From: Candidatus Cloacimonas sp. | GTDB taxonomy: Bacteria; Cloacimonadota; Cloacimonadia; Cloacimonadales; Cloacimonadaceae | Length of the DNA: 51,165 nucleotides | Direction: 5' to 3' | Assembly (NCBI GenBank): GCA_035403355.1 | Contig: DAONFA010000012.1 | Span: 1 to 51,165, forward strand | In this document: piece by piece, positions 44,322 through 51,165 of the stretch | Position numbering within the stretch: the stretch's first letter is position 1 | Layout of the letters: each line of letters begins with the position of its first letter | Program-made: the position numbers and the translations under genes | Notes under the pieces: generated by a model | Database searches by the model: none | The model's input: the letters and a program-made list of their open reading frames with translations, nothing else | What the model was told of the DNA's origin: nothing

Positions 44322-45512
44322 TTAAATTAAACCGAGTTCTTTGCCTATCTTTTTAAAGGCAGCAATTGTGAAATCCAAATCTTCTTTACTATGCGCAGCA
44401 GAAAGTTGAACCCGAATACGTGCTTTGCCTTTAGGGACAACAGGATAAACAAAGCCAATTACATAAACTCCTTCTTCCAGAAGCATATCTGCCATCTTTA
44501 TAGCCAAAGGTGCCTCATAAAGCATAATAGGAACGATGGCAGTGTTTCCTGGAACTATATCAAATCCAGCGGCAACCATCTCCTGGCGAAAATAAGTAGC
44601 ATTATCCCAAACCTTATCTCTTAACTCATTGGAACGAGATAACATCTCTATCACTTTTAAAGTAGCTCCTACAATAGATGGAGCTAAAGTATTGGAAAAC
44701 AAATATGGTCGGCTTCTCTGACGCAACAATTCAATGATTTCTTTACGCCCGGAAGTGCAACCACCGTTTGCTCCACCCAATGCTTTGCCAAAAGTTGTGG
44801 TTATAACATCAATTCTATCTGTAACCCCAAAATATTCGGGAGTGCCTCTTCCCGTTTTGCCAATATAACCTGTGGCATGGGAATCATCTACCATCACCAA
44901 AGCATCATATTTATCGGCAAGATTGCAAATTTCATCCAGTTTTGCCATATCGCCATCCATACTGAAAACACCATCAGTACAGATTAGACGATAAGTGCAA
45001 TCTTTACTTTCCTTCAAGGCAATTTCCAATTCTTCCATATTGCTGTGTTTATAACGAAAGCGTTTCGCTTTACACATACGAACGCCATCAATAATAGAAG
45101 CATGATTCAATTCGTCAGAAATAACAGCACTATCTTCACCTAAAAGGGGCTCAAACAAACCGCCATTGGCATCAAAACAGGCAGCATAAAGGATAGTATC
45201 TTCCATTCCCAAAAACTTGGACATTGCATCTTCCAGCTTTTTATGAATTGCCTGAGTTCCACATATAAAACGCACAGAATTACATCCATAACCCCAATTG
45301 TTCATAATATCCTGAGCGGCTTTAATTACTTCGGAATTATTACCTAAACCAAGATAGTTATTGGCACAGAAATTTAGGGCTTCTTTTCCACCTTGAACAC
45401 CAATTTTAGCACCTTGGGGAGTTGTTAAAATGCGTTCATCTTTGTAAAGTCCTTGTTCTTTGAGCTCTGTAAAGAGTTCTTGCAAATCGGATTTAATTTT
45501 TCCGTAAGCCAT
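44322..45512 (-). CDS. kbl: Glycine C-acetyltransferase (2-amino-3-ketobutyrate CoA ligase)
   Basis: Kbl is a PLP enzyme that cleaves 2-amino-3-ketobutyrate with CoA to glycine and acetyl-CoA, in threonine catabolism. The 396-residue protein has FCANNYLGLG, GYGCNSVRFICGTQ, DGVFSMDGD, VDDSHATGYIGKTGRG and the PLP-lysine motif TTTFGKALGGANGG. The combination identifies KBL within the alpha-oxoamine synthase family. GAGG with 6-base spacing selects the ATG at 45512. The partner threonine dehydrogenase gene (tdh) is not adjacent. It fits an amino-acid-fermenting organism. The Mu-like element is inserted about 190 bases upstream. Confidence 0.93.
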   Translation of the reverse strand: MAYGKIKSDLQELFTELKEQGLYKDERILTTPQGAKIGVQGGKEALNFCANNYLGLGNNSEVIKAAQDIMNNWGYGCNSVRFICGTQAIHKKLEDAMSKFLGMEDTILYAACFDANGGLFEPLLGEDSAVISDELNHASIIDGVRMCKAKRFRYKHSNMEELEIALKESKDCTYRLICTDGVFSMDGDMAKLDEICNLADKYDALVMVDDSHATGYIGKTGRGTPEYFGVTDRIDVITTTFGKALGGANGGCTSGRKEIIELLRQRSRPYLFSNTLAPSIVGATLKVIEMLSRSNELRDKVWDNATYFRQEMVAAGFDIVPGNTAIVPIMLYEAPLAIKMADMLLEEGVYVIGFVYPVVPKGKARIRVQLSAAHSKEDLDFTIAAFKKIGKELGLI

Positions 45513-45704
45513 TTGATTCCTCACTTTATCATAATTACTTTCTATTTATATCCCAAATTCTGATTTCTCTCATTTCGTCAATGGAATTTATTTTCCTGTT
45601 ACTTTTTTTTCATCTCTACCTCATTATTTCGCTATTTCGCTCTCGCACCATTGCCTAAGATTACTATTATAAATTCTCACCCAAATTTTCAAATCGATAT
45701 CACT

Positions 45705-45794
45705 TGTCACAGAGGTCTTAACTGTTTATAGGGTGGAGAGATAGATAGGACTGGCTTTAGACTGTGTCACAGTGGTCTTTGGACGTTTTTGGAC
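45705..45794 (+). repeat. Left-end transposase-binding-type repeats
   Basis: TGTCACAGAGGTC at 45705-45717 and TGTCACAGTGGTC at 45765-45777 are 60 bases apart, in the same orientation. Between them lies the box 45732-45759 and after them TTTGGACGTTTTTGGAC (45778-45794); both have counterparts in the left-edge element. The gap 45525-45704 upstream of kbl shows no gene. Confidence 0.65.
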
Positions 45795-45877
45795 GTTTCG
45801 ATATCACGATTCCTTCAATTTTGCCCTCAATTTAAGGTATTTTCAGAACATCAAATTTTTTGAAATAGTTTACAAAT

Positions 45878-46606
45878 TTAATAGAGCCGTAACTGAAGTG
45901 CCAGGGGGCCGATCATCGTTAACCACTGACTCTGATCAGCGTCTATAAACTCGATCCGGTAGTCTTTATTGAGAGGTTGGAGGGCAACTCCCCTGCGGGC
46001 CTCATCATACTGTATCCTTTTCAGAGTAATGCCTGTCTCGTATCTGACGGCACAGATTTTCCCGTCCAAACCATCCCAGGTGATCTGCTTTTTGATGAGG
46101 ACAATATCCCCGTGCAGGATCTGCGGCTCCATGCTTTGTCCATTGATTCGGAAGGCCACGTAGTTATCCGTGCCGAAGGGAATGTAGCGAGTGGGGACTT
46201 CGACTGATTCCGCCGGCTCCATATCCTCGGGAACTTCCATGGGTGATCCAGCGGATATTTCCGCTACGATCGGGAAGATTGAGGTACGCACGTAAGTGGT
46301 ATCAAAATCATTCACTAAGACCGGTTTACCATCCACAATCTGGACTTTCTTGGTAGTCCTGACGTCATCTCCAAGCTCCCAGGGAGCCAGGATGAACATA
46401 CTGCCTTCGCCTCTTAACAGCCAGTTCACATTCACTCCGGAATCGATCAATCTGGCCAAGAATTGAGGGTCGGGAAACCGCTCATTGTTCTTGTAACGGT
46501 CCAGAGAATTGGCAGAGATGCCAAACTTTTCGGTAAACTGGTACTGCTTCAATTTCATTGCTTTAATCAGCATTCCCAGCCTGCTGCCGATATCGTTAGG
46601 GTCCAT
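45878..46606 (-). CDS. S24-family repressor of the Mu-like element
   Basis: The 242-residue repressor has an N-terminal HTH (KFGISANSLDRYKNNERF) and a C-terminal LexA-like peptidase. The domain has an AG cleavage site (ISAGSPME), the catalytic Ser158 in NGQSMEP and a Lys in GITLKRI. I choose the ATG at 46606 because AGGAGG lies 5 bases upstream; the longer frame to 46702 overlaps the promoter. It is divergent from the early lytic genes, the typical position of the Mu c gene, but Mu c itself is not an S24 protein. This predicts control by RecA/SOS, unlike Mu. It is paralogous to the repressor at 80-835. Confidence 0.9.
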   Translation of the reverse strand: MDPNDIGSRLGMLIKAMKLKQYQFTEKFGISANSLDRYKNNERFPDPQFLARLIDSGVNVNWLLRGEGSMFILAPWELGDDVRTTKKVQIVDGKPVLVNDFDTTYVRTSIFPIVAEISAGSPMEVPEDMEPAESVEVPTRYIPFGTDNYVAFRINGQSMEPQILHGDIVLIKKQITWDGLDGKICAVRYETGITLKRIQYDEARRGVALQPLNKDYRIEFIDADQSQWLTMIGPLALQLRLY

Positions 46607-46669
46607 TATTCCTCCTAAAAGGTCATTTTCTGCTTGACCTTTTGCCGTATGGGTAAGATTATGCATCCG

Positions 46670-46702
46670 TAGACAAGATAAATTGTCTATCTTTTTTGTC
46701 AA
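46670..46702 (-). promoter_or_regulatory. Repressor promoter with overlapping operator-like dyad
   Basis: On the minus strand, TTGACA (46702-46697) is followed after 16 bases by TATCTT (46680-46675). The dyad TAGACAA-N6-TTGTCTA (46670-46689) covers the -10 box and part of the spacer. A dimeric HTH repressor bound there would block this promoter, so autoregulation is a reasonable inference. Confidence 0.55.
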
Positions 46703-46894
46703 TGCTTATTTATATAGTTGTGATTCGGCGGCGGATTCTTCCGCTCGTATCCAATAGATTTCATTAGCTGCCGGAAAGAGCAGAAAGGACTTCCCAAGTT
46801 ATTGCGATGCAGTTATGTAGCGCCCAACAATAATATTAGGGAGGCGCTTATGAAAGCGACCAGTTACGAGCCAGGAGAAAGTAGGGTCAAGGAC

Positions 46895-47083
46895 GACCTC
46901 TGTGACACACCGACCTCTGTGACAGGTGTCACACACCCCTCCAATCGGAGAAAAAAGCCGCCGATGCTGATCAGTAGATATGTTGAACGCTGTGACAGAT
47001 CGCCAGGACAGAAAAAGGCTACCACTGTGACAGATTATCCGACCTCTGTGACACGCCACCGGAGTGGAAGTGTCACAGTGGTC
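46895..47083. promoter_or_regulatory. Cluster of internal TGTCACAG(A/T)GGTC motifs in the early control region
   Basis: Exact copies are at 46895-46907, 46912-46924 and 47041-47053 (minus strand) and 47071-47083 (plus strand). A copy with one change is at 47020-47032 (minus). Partial copies are near 46927 and 46991. The motif is the same as at the element end (45705, 45765). It may be an operator or an internal activation site bound by the transposase. An ORF reads through this stretch from 46802, but its translation is only the repeats. Confidence 0.6.
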
Positions 47084-47119
47084 TTACCGGTACCAGAGAA
47101 TTATTGGCAGAGGCTGAAC

Positions 47120-47446
47120 ATGAGCAAGAACAAGATCAGGTCAGTCTGGCTGACCGTGGAGCGGGCGGCGGAGTTGATGAGCTGCTCCACCCGCACCGTA
47201 TGGCGCTATATCAAGCGCAACCGAATCGAAGTGCACAAGCATCTGGTCGAGCAGGATGGCTACAAGGTTAGGAAGACCTTCCTGCTGACCGAGCCTTCCT
47301 TATATATCAAGGAGATGGCAGACTGCCAAGCCAGAAACCTGGTGCCTGCCGGCTTTATTGAGATCACTCTCAAGGTAGATGGCAAAGACCTGCACAGCGC
47401 TTTGATCTACAAATACAGCGAGGAGGACAAGCATGAGCATCTATGA
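47120..47446 (+). CDS. Excisionase-like HTH protein of the Mu-like element
   Basis: The roughly 108-residue protein begins MSKNKIRSVWLTVERAAELM and carries a helix-turn-helix of the excisionase/MerR-like type: VERAAELMSCSTRTVWRYIKRNRIEVHK. It is the first early gene, a position held by ner or nin genes in Mu-like phages. It may regulate early transcription or assist transposition. GAGG 6 bases before the ATG at 47120 supports the start. An in-frame ATG at 46850 with GGGAGGCG upstream would add about 90 low-complexity residues and cannot be excluded. It overlaps the transposase gene by 14 bases. Confidence 0.7.
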   Translation: MSKNKIRSVWLTVERAAELMSCSTRTVWRYIKRNRIEVHKHLVEQDGYKVRKTFLLTEPSLYIKEMADCQARNLVPAGFIEITLKVDGKDLHSALIYKYSEEDKHEHL

Positions 47447-49496
47447 TGAGATTGATCCCCTGACCTACGCGGAGCTCTATCAGAGCATCTATCCTGATTG
47501 GAAGGGTAAGCAGGATTTGCTTAACCAGATTGGGAAAGACCAGGAGATTAAACCGAAACCTGAACCAGTGCCAGTTCCGACTGTCACAGAGGCTGATAGC
47601 AACATACTTGACGACAGTATCGTTCTGGAAGATGAGCCAAGCGCTCCCAGCGATCCTGAGGAGGAGTACATCGACTTTACTCCTCAAGAGCGGGTGCCAG
47701 TCAAATACGATCACGAAGCCAAGCTGCTGGGCTACTTCTGCACCACGGTGCTGGAACGGCTCCAGCATAGCGAGTCCAAAGGCCGGGAGTGGAAACTGCT
47801 CACTAAGGAATACAATAACGGTAGCCTGGCTCCGGAACTCTATGCTTTGAAAGGAAAACGCACCGAACGGGCCTTACGCCTCTGGCTGGAACGCTATGAA
47901 CAGAGCAAGCAGGACATGTATGCTCTCCTGCATGGCAACCGCTATCAGAAACGGCAACGCAAGATCACCGAACTGGAAGGCAAGGTGCTGCTGGCAATCC
48001 TGCTGCATCCCAACCGGATCAGCATCGGCAGCGCTCTCAAGTTCCTGAAAGCCAAAGCCGAGTCCGGACTGATCGACTCACCCAGTTCAGTACCAACGCT
48101 TAGACGCTGGGTCGAAGAGTGGCGGGATGACAACCTGGCAATGTGGGAGCAGGCAAGGCAGGGCAGCAAGTTCGTAGCTGAGCACATCATCAAGACCATC
48201 CACCGGGATAGCAGACTATTGAGCGTAGGTGAAGTCTGGGTAGCCGATGGCCACACTCTGGCCTTCGATATCCTCAATCCCAAGACCGGGAAAGCACAAC
48301 GCATGACTATGATCATGGTCTTCGACTGGGCATCCCGATACCCGGTGGGTGCCACTCTCGCCTTTACCGAGGACAGCCAGCACATCCAGGCTGCCTTCCG
48401 CAATGGCTTCCTCAACTGGGGAGCTCTGCCTCAGTATGTCTATCTCGATAATGGCAAAGCCTTCAAGAGCAAGCTGTTCCACGAGCAGTGGGAAGGGCAT
48501 GACCTGGCTAAGGAATTAGGCGGCATCTTCCCCAAGTTAGGAATCAGAGCTCAGTTCGCCGAAAGCTACAATGCCAAGGCTAAGATCATCGAGCGGTTCT
48601 TCCGGACCTTCCAGGAGCAGTTTGAACGCTTCATCAGCAGCTTCCGGGGAGCCAATATAGCCGATAAACCTGCCACTCTGATGCGTAACGAGAAGTGGAT
48701 CAAGAAGCTCTATACCTGCGAGCCGCCCACCACTGAAGAAGCGATGCAGATGATCGGCTACTATATCAGATACGTATATGGCATCACCCCTCACCGGGGA
48801 TTGGATAACCGCAAACCCTGGGAGGTGTTCAACTCGGCTCCCAAACCTCAGGACAGGCTGGTCAATCCCTCTCAGCTCAACTTCATGATGCTGAGCGTAG
48901 AACGTAAAGCCATCCGCAACGAGGGCATCGTGCTGAACAAGTTGAAGTACTGGCATCCCGCCCTGGTCTTTCACATGGGTAAACCGGTAATAATCAGATA
49001 CGATCTGGCGGATGCGAGATGGGTGCTGGTCTATGACGAGGCGGATGTCTTTATCTGCCAGGCTTCCCTGCGCCAGACCCAGCATCCGTTCATCCAGGCC
49101 GATCTGCAGAATAGCAAGTCGCATAAGGAGTACCGCCAGGAATATACCCAGATCAAGAAGCTGCAGCGGCTGACTGAACAGCGAACCCAGAGCTTCGTGC
49201 GCAGCAATCAGGAATCGGTGGATAAGTTGCTCAAGAGCTATATGAACGAGATCCCCGCTGAGAACAATCCTATCTTTCTGCAAGCACCTATGATCGAAGC
49301 TCCCGCCCCGGGTCCGGAAGAGGAGATTGCCAGGCTGGAACAGATAGTAATCGAACAGGAGAAAGCAATAGCCTCCAGCCAACCTGAACAGACCCACAAC
49401 GATCAAAATCAAGCTGTTGCCGAAGGATCAAGCGAGTTCGATCCCTTCGACAATGAGGAGTTCAAGAAAATGCTCAAGACGATCGGAATCAAATAA
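47433..49496 (+). CDS. Mu-type DDE transposase (MuA-like)
   Basis: The 687-residue transposase has an N-terminal DNA-binding region, then an rve-fold core with D272 (WVADGHT), D339 (VYLDNGKAF) and E387 (KIIERFF). The D-to-D spacing equals that in MuA as I recall it. A MuA-like C-terminal beta-barrel follows (KPVIIRYDLADARWVLVYDE). The C-terminus is Glu/Gln-rich and ends EFKKMLKTIGIK, a candidate for contacting the ATPase partner and ClpX. GGAGG precedes the ATG. It should recognise the TGTCACAG repeats and move the element by replicative transposition. All catalytic residues are present. Confidence 0.9.
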   Translation: MSIYDEIDPLTYAELYQSIYPDWKGKQDLLNQIGKDQEIKPKPEPVPVPTVTEADSNILDDSIVLEDEPSAPSDPEEEYIDFTPQERVPVKYDHEAKLLGYFCTTVLERLQHSESKGREWKLLTKEYNNGSLAPELYALKGKRTERALRLWLERYEQSKQDMYALLHGNRYQKRQRKITELEGKVLLAILLHPNRISIGSALKFLKAKAESGLIDSPSSVPTLRRWVEEWRDDNLAMWEQARQGSKFVAEHIIKTIHRDSRLLSVGEVWVADGHTLAFDILNPKTGKAQRMTMIMVFDWASRYPVGATLAFTEDSQHIQAAFRNGFLNWGALPQYVYLDNGKAFKSKLFHEQWEGHDLAKELGGIFPKLGIRAQFAESYNAKAKIIERFFRTFQEQFERFISSFRGANIADKPATLMRNEKWIKKLYTCEPPTTEEAMQMIGYYIRYVYGITPHRGLDNRKPWEVFNSAPKPQDRLVNPSQLNFMMLSVERKAIRNEGIVLNKLKYWHPALVFHMGKPVIIRYDLADARWVLVYDEADVFICQASLRQTQHPFIQADLQNSKSHKEYRQEYTQIKKLQRLTEQRTQSFVRSNQESVDKLLKSYMNEIPAENNPIFLQAPMIEAPAPGPEEEIARLEQIVIEQEKAIASSQPEQTHNDQNQAVAEGSSEFDPFDNEEFKKMLKTIGIK

Positions 49497-49506
49497 GGAG
49501 GAATAG

Positions 49507-50205
49507 ATGAAGCAAGGTAAACTTGTCCCGATCCACAATGTCCGGAAAGCCGATGAGTGCATCGACTTCCTGCTCAAACGACCTCGCCTGGAGATGGTGG
49601 GACTGGGCATGCTGTACGGCAGACCCGGCCTCGGCAAGACCACCTATGCCAGCCGTGCTGCCTATGCTCGTGGCTACGTGTATATCAGACTGGAAGCCAC
49701 GACCACTCCCAAAACCTTCGCCAAGGAACTGCTCCAGAATCTATACAGAAGCCTGGGTATGGGTGATTATCTCCCCGTGGGTACTACCAACAACATCTAC
49801 AAGCAATGTATCCAACTGCTCCTCGATAATGAGGATACCGTCATCATTATCGATGAGATCGACTACGCCTTCCGCTATCCCCAGTTACTCGGATCGGTTA
49901 GAGATCTGGTGGATGAGACATTCGCAGTGGTGATCCTGGTGGGCATGCAGAACGCCATGGATAGGCTTAACCAGATCAATGCTTACTACTTTGACCGCTG
50001 TAACTACTTCTACGAGTTCGAAGCGGTAAGCAAGGATGATATTAGAATGTTGGGCACCGAACTGATGAATATTCCCTGCCCGGAGTCCATGGTCAATTAC
50101 ATCCACTTCAACGCAGCCGGGAATCTGAGGAAAGCCATCAAGATCATGCACATGCTTGAAGTCAGAAGTAAAATCAATCCTATCCCAGCCATGAACCATA
50201 TTTAG
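49507..50205 (+). CDS. MuB/TniB-like AAA+ ATPase
   Basis: The 232-residue protein has a Walker A motif GRPGLGKTT near residues 38-46 and Walker B VIIIDEID near 112-119. A sensor-type region and a C-terminal helical part (NAAGNLRKAIKIMHML) follow. Directly downstream of a MuA-like transposase (10 bases, AAGGAGGAATAG ribosome site), it is the target-selection and transposase-activating ATPase, as MuB or TniB/TnsC. By family knowledge such proteins coat target DNA in an ATP-dependent manner and give target immunity. Confidence 0.88.
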   Translation: MKQGKLVPIHNVRKADECIDFLLKRPRLEMVGLGMLYGRPGLGKTTYASRAAYARGYVYIRLEATTTPKTFAKELLQNLYRSLGMGDYLPVGTTNNIYKQCIQLLLDNEDTVIIIDEIDYAFRYPQLLGSVRDLVDETFAVVILVGMQNAMDRLNQINAYYFDRCNYFYEFEAVSKDDIRMLGTELMNIPCPESMVNYIHFNAAGNLRKAIKIMHMLEVRSKINPIPAMNHI

Positions 50206-50212
50206 GGGCATT

Positions 50213-50749
50213 ATGAACGAGCAAAGCATTATAATCGACCGCTTCGTAGACCGCTTCGTCAGCTACTTCAACTTAGATCTGATCTGTGAGTGCACCGGAG
50301 TAGACCGGGATGTGGTTCAGGAGCGCCTTAACCAACTCATTACAGGCAATGTGATCCGCAAGGTATCAAAATACGAGGATATCTATGTAACTAACCGGGG
50401 CCGCTATAATATCAATGTAGCAACCATTTACTGCGGCAACTGGGCATTCGACCTTAAAGCCTGCCAGGATATCTGCTTCCTGCTTGAAAAGAGCCAAATA
50501 AAGAGCATCCGACAATTGGCCTCCAAGATGCAGCGCAGCCGTCAGTGGGCCTTTAAGTACCTGGAGGCACTGATCTCAGTCGATGCGGTGGGTATATGTA
50601 AGTCAGGTTATTATACCAAGGACATAAGCATGATCTTCAAAGTTGGCTCGGTGATCAAGAAAGGCATCATTAGCGAGAAGCGGGCCGAGTGCGGCATCCA
50701 GCCTCAGAGACGCCGTAAGAAAACTACTAAAACTACTAACCACAAGTAA
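50213..50749 (+). CDS. Phage early protein with winged-helix-like regions
   Basis: I do not recognise a named family. The 178-residue protein has two helix-turn-helix-like segments: LICECTGVDRDVVQERLNQLITGNVIRKV (about residues 22-50), followed by a strand reading VTNRGRYNI, and SIRQLASKMQRSRQWAFKYLEALI (about 100-125). It ends in a basic tail with RRRKKTTK. The layout suggests a DNA-binding regulator of the Mu-like element's early region. It starts 7 bases after the ATPase gene, with a GGGG run as the ribosome site. Confidence 0.7.
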   Translation: MNEQSIIIDRFVDRFVSYFNLDLICECTGVDRDVVQERLNQLITGNVIRKVSKYEDIYVTNRGRYNINVATIYCGNWAFDLKACQDICFLLEKSQIKSIRQLASKMQRSRQWAFKYLEALISVDAVGICKSGYYTKDISMIFKVGSVIKKGIISEKRAECGIQPQRRRKKTTKTTNHK

Positions 50750-50765
50750 AGAGCGAGGGCATTCT

Positions 50766-51165
50766 ATGACTCAGGAACAACGAGAACGAAAACTACGCCA
50801 AGAGATACATGGCCTGCGGGTCAAGAAGTTTCACTGGACCCTAAATGACTTCAAGTTCATCATCAAGGGCTTGGGCTATGGCGAATCACTTAGGGCTTTG
50901 CCGGAGGATCGCTTAACTGAATTAAAAGCACTTCTGCTCAAGTACCGTAAGCATGGCAGACCCCAGATCTTTACTTTCGACCGTCAGGGCAAGTATATGT
51001 TCTATCTCATGAAGACTGCGGGATGGACCGAGTCCCAGCTACGGGCATTTACCATCCAACACTATTCCAAAAGCCACTGGAACCTACTCAACAAGAAGGA
51101 ACGCAGAGCGGTGATCGCAATGCTGCAGAACTACATCAAACAGAATGAAAAGAAAGCCAAAAATA
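50766..51165 (+). CDS. Gp16/GemA-like (DUF1018-like) early protein, truncated by the window
   Basis: An open frame starts at the ATG at 50766 (MTQEQRERKLRQEIHGLRVK) and runs off the right edge. Its 133 visible residues contain TLNDFKFIIKGLGYGESLRALPEDRLTELKALL. Further on are DRQGKYMFYLMKTAGWTESQLRAFTIQHY and LLNKKERRAVIAMLQNYIKQ. That pattern is how I know the Gp16/GemA family of Mu-like phages: a regulatory or host-modulating early protein. The identification rests on motif pattern and gene position, not on alignment. Its presence favours a Mu-like phage over a Tn7/Tn5053-type transposon. Confidence 0.65.
   Translation, partial: MTQEQRERKLRQEIHGLRVKKFHWTLNDFKFIIKGLGYGESLRALPEDRLTELKALLLKYRKHGRPQIFTFDRQGKYMFYLMKTAGWTESQLRAFTIQHYSKSHWNLLNKKERRAVIAMLQNYIKQNEKKAKN

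Larger units (their letters stand above)
45705..51165 (+). mobile_element. Mu-like transposable prophage, left end and early region (continues past the window)
   Basis: The element begins at or near TGTCACAGAGGTC (45705-45717), preceded by ATATCACT. Gene order is a minus-strand S24 repressor, a regulatory region, and then a plus-strand run of HTH protein, DDE transposase, MuB-like ATPase, HTH protein and Gp16-like protein. This is the layout of the early region of phage Mu and its relatives. The region is clearly richer in G+C than the core genes. Late genes and the right end lie beyond 51165, so I cannot say if it is a complete prophage. Confidence 0.78.

Noticed and set aside
48537..49412. 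291-residue ORF antisense to the transposase gene
   Set aside because: It is a shadow frame in G+C-rich coding DNA; the sense strand has an intact DDE transposase.
45705..51165. Tn7/Tn5053-type or CRISPR-associated transposon
   Set aside because: The transposase plus AAA ATPase would fit, but the S24 repressor, divergent early region and Gp16-like gene favour a Mu-like phage. No TniQ, Cas or resolvase gene is visible.
1..51165. tRNA or rRNA genes, or a tRNA attachment site at the island borders
   Set aside because: Intergenic regions were read for cloverleaf-like sequences and conserved rRNA segments; none was found, though no covariance search was possible.

Overview
This looks like a chromosomal segment of a Candidatus Cloacimonas-type bacterium (phylum Cloacimonadota). 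I infer this from the low-G+C housekeeping genes, the [FeFe]-hydrogenase maturase HydF, amino-acid catabolic enzymes (L-asparaginase, glycine C-acetyltransferase, a sarcosine/proline-dehydrogenase-like flavoprotein pair), a secreted beta-propeller protein with a sorting-type C-terminus, and many short dispersed repeats. No database search was possible, so the taxon is a judgement from recognised families.

Layout. 1 to about 1,010: end of a G+C-richer mobile element carrying an S24 phage-type repressor; its body lies off the left edge. 1,164-10,245: core genes (ftsY; membrane protein, trmB, GAF/HD-GYP phosphodiesterase, dusB; queC, ansA, two GT4 glycosyltransferases). 10,284-10,754: about 4.3 copies of a 110-bp repeat with terminator-like hairpins. 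10,781-17,255, minus strand: conserved hypothetical, PASTA protein, rsmB, ruvA, ruvC, yebC and an EF-G-like GTPase. 17,807-24,230: a tight operon hydF, nitrilase, ligA, lptF, lptG with ATGA-type overlaps.

24,353-29,430 is an accessory island: two paralogous small proteins, a 169-aa hypothetical, a primase-polymerase and a DUF3987 helicase-like protein, followed by AT-rich DNA with iteron-like TGTGAATTTAT repeats. It resembles an integrated replicon. 29,583-36,814 is a Type III restriction-modification cassette (mod, res, a convergent winged-helix-like gene) bounded by copies of a 56-bp two-hairpin repeat. 36,844-38,496 encodes a seven-repeat SBBP propeller lying between two copies of the same repeat. 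39,013-45,512: the two-subunit FAD oxidoreductase, a long inverted block of microrepeats, an HAD phosphatase, rsmI and kbl.

45,705 to the end is the left end of a Mu-like transposable phage: end repeats, S24 repressor, regulatory region, excisionase-like HTH, DDE transposase, MuB-like ATPase, another HTH protein and a Gp16-like gene cut by the window edge. Its left end and the element at the left edge share a 17-bp identical sequence and a second conserved box at matching spacing, in opposite orientation. The core segment is therefore bracketed by the inverted left ends of two related Mu-like elements. These elements, their shared TGTCACAG(A/T)GGTC motif, the primase/DUF3987/iteron island and the two-hairpin repeat are the parts most likely to be undescribed.
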